A DNA stretch of 64,000 bases from Nocardia paucivorans NBRC 100373 (GTDB taxonomy: Bacteria; Actinomycetota; Actinomycetes; Mycobacteriales; Mycobacteriaceae), in assembly GCF_000308675.1 (NCBI RefSeq), contig NZ_BAGE01000044.1, positions 124,001-188,000 on the forward strand. Direction: 5' to 3'. The stretch's first letter is position 1, and each line of letters opens with the position of its first letter. Shown here one piece after another: positions 23,970 through 31,599 of this stretch. The position numbers and the translations under genes were made by a program. The notes beneath the pieces were generated by a model. The model was given only the letters and a program-made list of their open reading frames with translations, did not search any database and was not told where the DNA came from.

Positions 23970-24182
23970 TCACACGGCGGGTCGATCGAGCCCGCCCCCG
24001 CGCACACCTGCTGTGAAGACACTCCACTCACCTGTGGTGAACACCAGTGCCGGACCGACCGGGTTCTTCGAATCACGGATACCGACACGCCCGTCACCGA
24101 GCCACGCGACTTCGACACATTCGTCGTTGCCACCGCTGTATGACGACTTGAACCATTGCGCGTCGGATGAACCTACCGTCAC
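23970..24182 (-). CDS. DUF397 domain-containing protein
   Basis: 70-residue protein with the full DUF397 pattern: W-x-K-S-S-Y-S at residues 10-16, then ECVEVA, VGIRDSKNP and a final F after GEW. DUF397 proteins occur next to XRE/DUF5753 regulators in actinomycetes (WhiJ/BldB and Scr1-type pairs) and can act as small partners or antagonists of the regulator. The GTG at 24182 overlaps the TGA of the XRE gene read in its original frame (GTGA), which shows the two were coupled. The XRE partner is now frameshifted. Confidence 0.92.
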   Translation of the reverse strand: MTVGSSDAQWFKSSYSGGNDECVEVAWLGDGRVGIRDSKNPVGPALVFTTGEWSVFTAGVRGGGLDRPAV

Positions 24183-25087
24183 TGTTCGTATCTTCTTGCT
24201 ATCTTTCTGATCCGATTCCGCGATGTCTGTTCAGCCAGCGCTACGCTCAGGAGTTTGTCGTACATTGCGCGGTAACGCTTTACGTCTTCGACATCTTCGA
24301 AGGTCATCGAACCCGGCATAAACCACAGAAGGTTCCGCGTCCGGGGAGTCGAGAACGATAAAGGGCAGGATCACTCCACCGGTTGGGTGACCGGCAGTGA
24401 ACGGTAACACCCGAACCACAATATTCTCGCGGGTGCTCATATCGGCGATGTGTCGACACTGGGCGGACATGACTCGGTCCGACCCGACCACAGTGTGCAG
24501 GATACTCTCATGGAGCAAGAATTCGAGCTGAACCCTCCAGCGCTGCCGCATGAGACATGTACGGCGCTGCATCCGCAGTTCGATCCGTTTATCGATTTCC
24601 GTAGGTGGGTCATCCGGCGTGTGAGCACAGAAAATGGCCCTGGCGTAGTCAATGGTTTGCAGCAGACCGGGGATCATGAGGGATTGATAGAATCGAAAAT
24701 CCGTAGCGTACGACTCCAGCTCGAGATATGTAGCTCGAGATATGTAGCTCGAGATATGTAGCTCGAGATATGTATTGAAGCCGCCGCCGAGGAGATGCCG
24801 ATAGTCCTGCCACCAGACCTTCGTATTCGATTGTGCGGCAATGGCCATCAGGTATTGGGTCGCGCCTCCGGTAAACCGTAGTGGCGGCACAGGTATTCGA
24901 CTTCTCGAACCTTGATCTTCTCGTACCGACCCAGTTCCATCCGGCTGAGTGCCGAACGGCCGAATTCCGTATCCCTGGCCACCTGGTCGAGTGTCGATCC
25001 CCGCGCGTGACGCGCGTCGCGCAGCGCCCTACCCAGCTGCCGACGCGGCAATGTGGTGCCGCTGAGGTCCGCCTTGCTCGACATCAT
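24179..25087 (-). pseudogene. XRE / DUF5753 (Scr1-type) regulator with two frameshifts
   Basis: Three collinear pieces of one regulator. Piece 1 (25087 to about 24870) is an XRE helix-turn-helix (LGRALRDARHARGSTLDQVA, then RSALSRMELGRYEKI). Piece 2 (about 24865-24315, next frame) is the DUF5753 core with YQSLMIPGLLQT and YARAI. Piece 3 (about 24310-24179, back in the first frame) is the C-terminus FEDVEDVKRYRAMYDKLLS, ending in a TGA that overlaps the DUF397 start. The first shift equals one missing base near 24862-24870; the second equals one extra G in the run at 24312-24314. A 14-bp repeat inside piece 2 adds an in-frame 14-residue insertion. It may be a decayed gene, or the shifts may be sequencing errors. 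Codon use is less G/C-rich than the neighbours, suggesting acquisition. Confidence 0.85.
24718..24773. repeat. Four perfect copies of a 14-bp tandem repeat
   Basis: The unit agctcgagatatgt is repeated four times without mismatch inside the XRE/DUF5753 gene. Since 14 is not a multiple of 3, gain or loss of one unit shifts the frame, whereas four copies versus one adds 42 bases and keeps frame. The extra copies encode a 14-residue insertion between FNTYLEL and ESYATDF, which looks alien to the family. Confidence 0.95.
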
Positions 25088-25241
25088 TGCCTCCCCTGTT
25101 TCTCATCGAGCATGATCGGCGTTTCTCAGCTTGGGAAGCATCGTAGGCAAACCCTGGGAATCATGCTGGGCGTTCGTGCCGATTCTGTGAAGGCGCCGCG
25201 TCGAGACTCTCCAAGCCGCTGACGCACAGCACCATAAACGC

Positions 25242-25502
25242 ATGGCCGAGCAACACGGAAGCCTCGATATAGCCCAGGCGCGGGTCCTACGGGCGCCGAG
25301 CTACGGCGGGATACTCACGGAACGACAGCTCAGGGAACCGGCGAACCTCACAGGATGGAAAACGCGCCAATCCCTGGCGAGACTCTCCTATCGGGGACTC
25401 GTCACCACCACCCGGGCGTGGCGGGTCCGCTACCAGATCACCCCGCTGGGCCGAAAAGTTCTCGCCATGCAACCGTATGACTTCGAACGAACAGAGGTGT
25501 GA
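25242..25502 (+). CDS. Small winged-helix-like protein
   Basis: 86 residues with a pattern suggestive of a winged helix: a helix with ILTERQLREPANLTG, a recognition-like helix WKTRQSLARLSYRGLV, then a beta-wing RVRYQITPLGRKVLA. This looks like a MarR/PadR-type minimal DNA-binding domain, but no family is certain. No clear ribosome binding site. The stop overlaps the next start (GTGA), so it heads a three-gene coupled operon and may regulate it. It is divergent from the damaged XRE gene. Confidence 0.65.
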   Translation: MAEQHGSLDIAQARVLRAPSYGGILTERQLREPANLTGWKTRQSLARLSYRGLVTTTRAWRVRYQITPLGRKVLAMQPYDFERTEV

Positions 25503-25786
25503 CCCGATTGCGAACGAACCCCGAAACCTCCGTGTACGCGCTCGGCGTCACTCACCGCACCGAGGTGGACGTATGGCAGGCCATATGGTTTCTCGAGCGC
25601 CGCCGTATCCGTACCATCCGAGTGGACAATATTTCCGAGCCCAGAACACTCCTGTCCGTCACCATCCCGGCCGACGCACCGGACCTGGCGGATATGCGCG
25701 AACGCCTCCCGAACCTCACTCCATTGTGGGACGCGGTCCGCCATGAGTTCTGGACGAAAGCGGTATCGGAGGACCTCGCCATATGA
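25499..25786 (+). CDS. Hypothetical protein, second gene of coupled operon
   Basis: 95 residues starting with GTG at 25499, overlapping the previous stop as GTGA. It has an alpha/beta look: a strand VYALGVTHRT, a helix VDVWQAIWFLERRR, strands IRTIRVDNIS and TLLSVTIP, then helices. No signal peptide or membrane segment. I do not recognise the family. The stop overlaps the start of the third gene (ATGA), so the two products are probably made in fixed ratio and may interact. Confidence 0.65.
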   Translation: MTRLRTNPETSVYALGVTHRTEVDVWQAIWFLERRRIRTIRVDNISEPRTLLSVTIPADAPDLADMRERLPNLTPLWDAVRHEFWTKAVSEDLAI

Positions 25787-26385
25787 CCGAGATCCGCTAC
25801 CCCGATGCCGAATCCGTCGATGAGATCACCGCCCGCTACCTACTGTCGATGCCGACCACGTTTATGCCGTTGCTGTGCGGTTTCCGTTACGACGGTGAGA
25901 GCATCGACGCGGACTGCGCCACCGTCGACCTGTCCGGCAGCCGCTCCGACCGCGACCCGAATCCCATCCACCTTCAGGCCGCTCGACTGCGCGAGGCCCT
26001 CGGTTCCGATATGTTCGGTTTCGGATTCGCCTTCGTCGTCTTCGCCGACCAACTGGACGATCGGGAGGAGAACGGGCATATCCCATCGCAGGTCCGCGCC
26101 GCCGCCGAGCAACTCCCCGGCGCCGACGATCTGATAGCCGCCGTCACCATCGATGCCACCGGCCGACAGTGGTGGGCTGTCGTACCCCGCCACCTTCCCG
26201 GCCTCGATCCGATCCGCCTCCACTTCCCCGCCACCCCGCCCGAACACTGGCGAATCCCCGATACCCTCGACGCCTCGCTGTGGACGGCGGCACTCGCGCT
26301 CGACAAGTCGAACCGCAAACATCTGCTCGGACTCCTCATAGAACCCGACAGACCTGCGGACGGAACGGGGACAACTTTCTTGTGA
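25783..26385 (+). CDS. Hypothetical protein, third gene of coupled operon
   Basis: 200 residues, acidic, soluble. It starts at an ATG that overlaps the previous stop (ATGA). Features visible are LLCGFRYDGESIDADCATVDLS near the N-terminus, a central FGFGFAFVVFADQL strand and QWWAVVPRHLPG near residue 128. No known catalytic motif was recognised. Its third-position G/C is typical of the host, unlike the adjacent XRE gene. Role unknown. Confidence 0.7.
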   Translation: MTEIRYPDAESVDEITARYLLSMPTTFMPLLCGFRYDGESIDADCATVDLSGSRSDRDPNPIHLQAARLREALGSDMFGFGFAFVVFADQLDDREENGHIPSQVRAAAEQLPGADDLIAAVTIDATGRQWWAVVPRHLPGLDPIRLHFPATPPEHWRIPDTLDASLWTAALALDKSNRKHLLGLLIEPDRPADGTGTTFL

Positions 26386-26400
26386 GGTGGTCGTTCGCAG

Positions 26401-26838
26401 TTGCAGTGGACGATCCTCGATAAGTTCGGGGCGGCTGTCGGCCAAGTGCGGCGTGCGCATGGCCGAGGTCCCGCATCCCAACAATCCGGACTACACCATG
26501 CACGGGCAACCTGCCTCTCAGCTCTCCGTCATGGTGTGCCGCTCTTCCGAGAAGGGGGCCTCGGCGTGGCCGTGCACACCGGCAAGCCCCGCAAGCCGGG
26601 TGTCGATGCCGAACTCATCGCCACCTTGCGTGAGCAGCGGACGCCGGCCGATGAACGGCTCGAGGCGCTCAGGATGTTCACCCTCGATGTGCCGGCCACC
26701 GCCGGTGGGATCGATGACGATGCCGTCGAGGCTCTACTCGCGCCCGGATACACCGAACGCAACGCGCTCGAAGTCGTCCTGGGCATCGGCACGTACACGA
26801 TGTCGACGCTCGCCAACCGCCTCATCGGAAGCGAGTGA
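26401..26838 (+). pseudogene. AhpD/carboxymuconolactone decarboxylase-like remnant
   Basis: From about 26551 the product matches the C-terminal half of AhpD-like peroxidase-related proteins: GVAVHTGKPRKPGVDAELI, then RLEALRMFTLDV and YTERNALEVVLGIGTYTMS. In intact members the active site just before V-x-x-H-T is C-x-x-C; here both cysteines are replaced (GGLG). The roughly 50 residues upstream do not resemble the family and lack a start with a ribosome binding site. It is therefore read as a truncated, inactive remnant, though a divergent functional protein cannot be excluded. Confidence 0.55.
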
Positions 26839-26854
26839 CCGTCGGCGCGCTCGC

Positions 26855-28219
26855 TCAGATGCCGAGAACCAGTTTCGCGGTGCTGAAGTAGATGATCAGC
26901 CCCGTAGCGTCGACCAGGGTGGTGACCATGGGCGCCGAGACCACGGCCGGGTCGATGCGCAACCGCTTGGCCAGCAACGGCATGGTGCCACCTATGGTCG
27001 CGGCCCAGGCGCAGATCAGGACGAGGGTCACCCCGACGACCACCGCCACCCGCGGACCCACGAACAGTCCGCCGATGGCCACGCCCAGCACGCCGAGCAT
27101 ACTTCCGAGCACCAGCCCGACCCGGCATTCCCGCCAGATCACCTTGAACAGGTCGCCGCCGCGTACCTCGCCCACGGCGACCGCGCGCACACAGGCCGTC
27201 GCGGCCTGGGCGCCCGCGTTTCCGCCCGCGCCGATGAGCAGGGGAATGAACAGCGCCAGCTGCGCGGCCTGTTCCAGGGTGCTCTCGAAGAAGTCGGTGA
27301 CGCTCACCGTCAGGGTCGCCGCAACCAGGAGCAGCATCAGCCACAGTGCCCGGTAGCGGGCCAGCTGGAACACTCCGGCCGCCATATAGTGCCCGGTCCA
27401 CGGGGCGGAACCGGCCTGTTTGGCGACGTCCTCGCTGTCGGCGGCCTCGATCACCTCGACGGCGTCGTCGATGGTGAGCAGCCCGACGAGCCGGTCCTCG
27501 CTGTCGACGACCGGCAGGTTGATGTCATTGGTCTCGCGCATGAGCCGGGCCGCCTTCTCCGCGGAGTCGGTGGCGCGGACGAAAGCGGGTTCGGTGACGA
27601 CGAGGTCGGCGACCATGGTCTCCGGTCCACTGAGCACCAGTTCCCGCAGCTCCACGATGCCGCGCAGCCGGCGTCCGTCGTCGACCACCGGCAGGGTGTA
27701 CACGGTTTCGGCATTGGCGCCCTTGGCGCGGACCATGCGCAGAGCCTCGGCCACGGTCAGATTGCCCGGGATCGCGACGACCTCCGGCGTCATGTACCGC
27801 CCGACCGATCCCTCCGGGTAGCCGAGCAGCGCGGCGGTCATACGGCGTTCGCGCGGGCTCAGCCCGGCGAGGGCCTTCTTGGCGACCTTGGCGGGAGCCT
27901 CCCGCAGCATTCGGGCCCGGTCGTCGGGAGCCATGGCCTCGACCAGCTCGCGGAAGGCCTGGTCCCGCAGCCCCTGGAGGATCTGCTGCTGGTCGACCGG
28001 TTCGAGCTCCTCGAAAACGGCCAGGGCCAGGTCTTTGTCCAACAGCCGAAACGCGAGACCGGCCTCCACCGCGTCCATGCGGGCGAGTTCGTCGGCGATC
28101 ACGTGCGGCGGGTGGTTGTTCAACCAGTGCAGGGCGGCGTCCACCCGGTGATGTTCCACGACGTCCTGTAGGGATTCCGACAGGGTGACGGGCGCATCGA
28201 TGAGTTCGGTCTGCGACAT
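26855..28219 (-). CDS. mgtE: Magnesium transporter MgtE
   Basis: 454-residue Mg2+ channel/transporter of the inner membrane. Order of domains: N-terminal helical superhelix (about 20-130, with LLDKDLALAVFEELEP), two CBS domains (about 135-255, YMTPEVVAIPGNLTV then MVADLVVTEPAFV), a plug helix, and five transmembrane helices at the C-terminus with the conserved AGGNAGAQAAT-type pore block (GAGGNAGAQAATACVRA). The ATG at 28219 follows GAGG by 8 bases; an upstream in-frame ATG at 28273 adds 18 non-family residues. The cytosolic domain closes the pore at high Mg2+. Long empty region upstream. Confidence 0.95.
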   Translation of the reverse strand: MSQTELIDAPVTLSESLQDVVEHHRVDAALHWLNNHPPHVIADELARMDAVEAGLAFRLLDKDLALAVFEELEPVDQQQILQGLRDQAFRELVEAMAPDDRARMLREAPAKVAKKALAGLSPRERRMTAALLGYPEGSVGRYMTPEVVAIPGNLTVAEALRMVRAKGANAETVYTLPVVDDGRRLRGIVELRELVLSGPETMVADLVVTEPAFVRATDSAEKAARLMRETNDINLPVVDSEDRLVGLLTIDDAVEVIEAADSEDVAKQAGSAPWTGHYMAAGVFQLARYRALWLMLLLVAATLTVSVTDFFESTLEQAAQLALFIPLLIGAGGNAGAQAATACVRAVAVGEVRGGDLFKVIWRECRVGLVLGSMLGVLGVAIGGLFVGPRVAVVVGVTLVLICAWAATIGGTMPLLAKRLRIDPAVVSAPMVTTLVDATGLIIYFSTAKLVLGI

Positions 28220-29346
28220 GAGGGGACCTCGGCACAACGTTGAGATGGCGAGCGATTCGAAAGAAAACGTCACACCGCGGGGCGTCGAGCCGGGCCGCTA
28301 CAGCCGGAAGTAGTCGTTACCGGGCCTGCGGGCGGACGACGCCGCGCGGCCTTCGACTGGGAGGTTCGCTGCGCATGGCAACCCCACCTCCTCTTCGCTC
28401 GGTCGTCACACACGGCGAACCGTGGTGACTCGACTCCTCGAAACTTCGTACGAATGCAAACGCATTCTCTCGCAGAATACATCCTGCACCCGATACAGGT
28501 CACAATAAAATGCCCGAAACCCGGCGTTTTGCCGGCCGGGCGTGTCGTAAAACACTCGACACCCCCGAAACCGCGGCATTTTATGCCCCTCGCGTCGGTC
28601 CATCTCGGGTCCGCGGACCCGGTCGATCCGGGCGCGCGCTTCTCGCCGGAACCTCGAATCGGACATTTGGGCCCGTCCCCATATAACAGTGCCCATATAA
28701 CAGCGGCGTCGCGATGTGGTCGTCGCCCTCCCTCGCGGCCCGGAACAGGTCCGGCGGATAGGGCGCGTGGCGGTCGTCCGACATCGTGCACACCCGCGTA
28801 CCCGGGCCGTGAGTCGAGAGGTCGACGACCGACTCACCAGCGGAAAAGCCCACGCTCTCGCCGGCGGCCCCTGATGGCGACGTCCCGCCAGGAGGGCGGG
28901 ATCGCCCTCGCCGGCGGCCATGTCATACCCCATACCCCTACCCCGAACGGCCGGCTCGTAGCGTGCCCCGGAACGGCGGGCGGTTCACCCCGCGGTCCGA
29001 ATGGCCACCATCCAACGTGACCGTGACAGCACTTCATGAGGACCATCCCATGCTTTCCACCACGTTCGAAGCGAATGCCCGCTCGAATCGGCGCCGCCGC
29101 GTCCCTCGTTCACGGCGATCACCGAAATCCGGATGTCCGAGCCGGTTTGGACGCCGCGATTTCGAATCATGGCCATCCGTGCGTTTCATCGCACCGAATA
29201 CGGTGTGATCGCTTCTCCACGGTACGGAATTCCGTTGTCCGCAGAACGTTTGCCGAGTCGGGTCGGAATCGCCGTACGCGTGCGATCGCATCGATGCCCG
29301 GACATCGTCCGGGCAGGCTATTCGCAATCGAGGGAAGAGGTGAGGA
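28220..29346. other. Gene-poor region between mgtE and short peptide gene
   Basis: About 1.1 kb without a convincing gene. A minus-strand stretch at about 28703-28853 (GTG start at 28853) has coding-like third positions and reads through THGPGTRV and PYPPDLFRAAREGDD before running into a 14-bp duplication; it may be a gene remnant. The 28300-28400 part can form hairpins and could be the mgtE leader, but I cannot match it to an M-box. Confidence 0.4.
28678..28705. repeat. Two-copy 14-bp tandem repeat
   Basis: Two adjacent copies of cccatataacagtg (second copy has c for t at position 13). It is the same unit length as the repeat at 24718 but an unrelated sequence. It sits at the 3' end of a possible minus-strand gene remnant. 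Confidence 0.85.
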
Positions 29347-29439
29347 ATGGGTCTGCTCAGTGGTTTGCTTCAGCTTGTCGGTTCCGTCGTGACGGGCCTC
29401 GCCAGCGTGGTGGCCGGTCTCGGGAGCGTATTGCTCTGA
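29347..29439 (+). CDS. Putative 30-residue glycine-rich hydrophobic peptide
   Basis: Short frame with an excellent ribosome binding site (AGAGG six bases before the ATG, with a further GAGG adjacent). The product starts MGLLSGLLQLVGS, continues through a glycine/serine/valine-rich segment (GLASVVAGLGS) and ends in VLL. It has no charged residue at all and small residues at spacings suited to helix packing. This could be a small membrane peptide, a secreted amphipathic peptide or a self-assembling peptide. It precedes the cutinase by 324 bases on the same strand. I know of no named family; the evidence is the binding site and the composition. Confidence 0.5.
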   Translation: MGLLSGLLQLVGSVVTGLASVVAGLGSVLL

Positions 29440-29763
29440 GTGCGATATCTCGAGGCCGATGGGTCTTCCGTTCGCCGAAGACCTTTCGGCCTCGAAGCAT
29501 TCTCCTTCGGACGCCGGCCCGGATCACCGCTACCCGAGGCCAACGAGGAAGACCCCGGCACATCGACGGATCGCTCGCACTCTGATGACGAAACTCATCG
29601 AGAGACAAGCAATTCGAAACTTTTCCGAAGGTCGTCGGACAACTTGTCGGCACGGTGCCGGATCTGCTCATCGGCCTCTCGGCACCCTAGCGGCCCTTCG
29701 AATCGGCGTGGTCGTCCCCACCGCAGCCGCACCCGCACGCTCGCGTGGAATTCGGAGGTACGG
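29440..29763. other. Gap between short peptide and cutinase
   Basis: 324 bases without a convincing gene. A frame at about 29625-29690 would encode a hydrophobic stretch (KVVGQLVGTVPDLLIGLSAP) ending in TAG, and an ATG at 29585 opens in a different frame. Together they could be a second short peptide gene broken by a frameshift. The last 15 bases hold the cutinase ribosome binding site (GGAGG). Confidence 0.35.
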
Positions 29764-31440
29764 ATGAAGGATGTCGGTAATGCGACGCCGTTCACGGTAC
29801 GTGCACTCGCCGTGATGGCGACCGCATCGCTGGCCACGGTCTCGGGGATTCTGCCTCCGAACGCCTTGGGCGACAGCGGTTCACCGGCGGCGACCGAATC
29901 CGGGGATTGTCCCGAACTGTTCGTTCTCGGGGTGCAGGGCACCGGCCAATCGTCGCCGAATTCCCCGATAACCGTGGACTCGGGCATGTTGGCGACCGTC
30001 CTGCGCCCTCTCGCCGAGATCGGTCACGGGCGGGTGATCGGCCGGGCATACGTGCCCTATCCGGCGAGTTTCGGCGGCGCCGTGGGAGATACGACGACAC
30101 CGTACTCCGCTTCCGCACTCGAGGGGCTGCGTCGATTGCGAGAAATGGCCGCCGCGGTGACCGAACGCTGCCCCCGGACCCTGCTGGGGATCATCGGCTA
30201 CTCACAGGGGGCGCATGTCGTATCGATGTTCGCGCGTGAGGTCGGGCGGGAAGCGGGCGCGGTGGCGGCAGATCGCATTGCGGCGGTGGCCCTGGTGGGC
30301 GATCCCACCCGCGCGCCCGGCGCGCCGATATTCCCCGGTCGACCGGGCCGTGTCCGCCCGGACCCGGCGCCGGGCACCACGGGAGCGGCCGTCGACGAGC
30401 TGCCCACATTCGTCCAGCGAGACGTACCGGGCGGGGGAATCGGTCCCCTGCGGGACACCGCCCCGGATTTCGGGGTCCTCAGCGGTCGGGTGGCTTCGCT
30501 CTGTCTTCCCGGGGACCTGGCCTGCGATGCCCCGCCCGAGGCCCCGCTGCTGCATATGATCGTCGACATCCTCGGCCAGGCCGAGCTCCTGCCGTGGAAC
30601 CCACCGGCATCGCTCGGCTCGCTCTCGCGTGCGTTTTCGGCCACGCTGGCCCGGGCAACGGCGACGATCGTGAACCACGATCTGGACGGCTATTCACTCG
30701 GCACCCTGTCGTTGACCCCGCAGAAACCGCTCAGCGTCCGGCTGGCCGAAGCCGCCGACCCCCGCGCCGGTGACGACTTCGAGGCGCACCGGGCACTGCT
30801 GCGACTGGGCACCCTCACCCTGAACACCCTCCTGGCGCTCATCGATATCGCCCTGACTCCCGACGAGGTCGCCCGTATTGCGGCCGCACCCGATCCCCTC
30901 ACCGGGCTCGAACGCACGACCACGGCGCTGGTGACCGCCGCGCGCCGCCCCCTCCCGCACGCCACCGCGTCCGAACTGCTCACCCAGGTTTTCGACGCCC
31001 TCGGCTCCCTGATCGTGGACAATGCCGAACTGCTCGATCCCATGCGGTGGCTGCGTTACGCCGATACCGGTCGCCGACACAGCAACTACCCGAATATCGG
31101 TTTGACCGACGACGGGCGAACGGCCACCGATCTGATCCGCACCTGGTTCGCGGCCGTCGGCGAAGACCTCGCCGACCATCGCCTCGATACGCCGCAACCC
31201 CCACCCCGCACCGAGGTGCCGCCCACTCCCGCCCCGGTCTCCCCCGCTCCCCCGCCACCGCCGGCGGAGGAAACACCCGCAACCCCCGCTCCCCCGCCAC
31301 CGCCGGCGGCCGATTCCACGCCGACGCGGACCTCCCCGGCTCTCGATATCCTCCGACTCGCGTCGCTGCTCGTGATCGCGCTGTGTATCGGAGCCGGTGG
31401 CGCCATATGGTTCGCCCGCCGACGGCACCGAACCCGGTGA
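29764..31440 (+). CDS. Membrane-anchored cutinase-family esterase
   Basis: 558 residues. A signal peptide (about 1-36) leads into a cutinase alpha/beta-hydrolase domain with CPELFVLGVQGTGQS near residue 48, the nucleophile motif GYSQGAH (Ser147) and, later, the PGDLACD...HMI region carrying the catalytic Asp and His. A 200-residue helical extension follows, then a proline-rich linker with two similar blocks (PAPVSPAPPPPP and ATPAPPPPPA), and a C-terminal transmembrane helix with a basic tail (FARRRHRTR). Usual cutinase-like proteins are 200-350 residues, so the extension and anchor are notable. It should hydrolyse esters or lipids at the cell surface. ATG at 29764 has GGAGG 6 bases upstream. 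Confidence 0.88.
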   Translation: MKDVGNATPFTVRALAVMATASLATVSGILPPNALGDSGSPAATESGDCPELFVLGVQGTGQSSPNSPITVDSGMLATVLRPLAEIGHGRVIGRAYVPYPASFGGAVGDTTTPYSASALEGLRRLREMAAAVTERCPRTLLGIIGYSQGAHVVSMFAREVGREAGAVAADRIAAVALVGDPTRAPGAPIFPGRPGRVRPDPAPGTTGAAVDELPTFVQRDVPGGGIGPLRDTAPDFGVLSGRVASLCLPGDLACDAPPEAPLLHMIVDILGQAELLPWNPPASLGSLSRAFSATLARATATIVNHDLDGYSLGTLSLTPQKPLSVRLAEAADPRAGDDFEAHRALLRLGTLTLNTLLALIDIALTPDEVARIAAAPDPLTGLERTTTALVTAARRPLPHATASELLTQVFDALGSLIVDNAELLDPMRWLRYADTGRRHSNYPNIGLTDDGRTATDLIRTWFAAVGEDLADHRLDTPQPPPRTEVPPTPAPVSPAPPPPPAEETPATPAPPPPPAADSTPTRTSPALDILRLASLLVIALCIGAGGAIWFARRRHRTR

Positions 31441-31539
31441 TCACCGTCCCAAAGGTGCATACGCTCGCCCGGGCCGCGGTGGAGTCTTCGTGGATGGGGC
31501 GGCCACCCCCTGCCGCCGCGCCGGCAGCTCACCGCGACG

Positions 31540-31585
31540 GCGGGTGCCCGGCGGCGACGATCACGCCGCGCCACCGGGCACCCGC
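31540..31585. terminator. Hairpin terminator between cutinase and nrdE
   Basis: A perfect 12-bp stem (31540-31551 with 31574-31585) and an inner 5-bp stem (cggcg/cgccg). It lies between convergent genes, 14 bases past the nrdE stop on the minus strand and 100 bases past the cutinase stop, so it probably serves both. Confidence 0.75.
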
Positions 31586-31599
31586 TCCCCGAATCCGGT

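Noticed and set aside
24179..26838. Genomic island or mobile element
   Set aside because: Base composition and decay suggest past transfer, but no integrase, transposase, terminal repeats or attachment site is visible.
28300..28400. Possible Mg2+-sensing M-box riboswitch upstream of mgtE
   Set aside because: A minus-strand stretch with an AGGTGGGGTTGCC-like core resembles part of an M-box, but the remaining conserved blocks could not be found.
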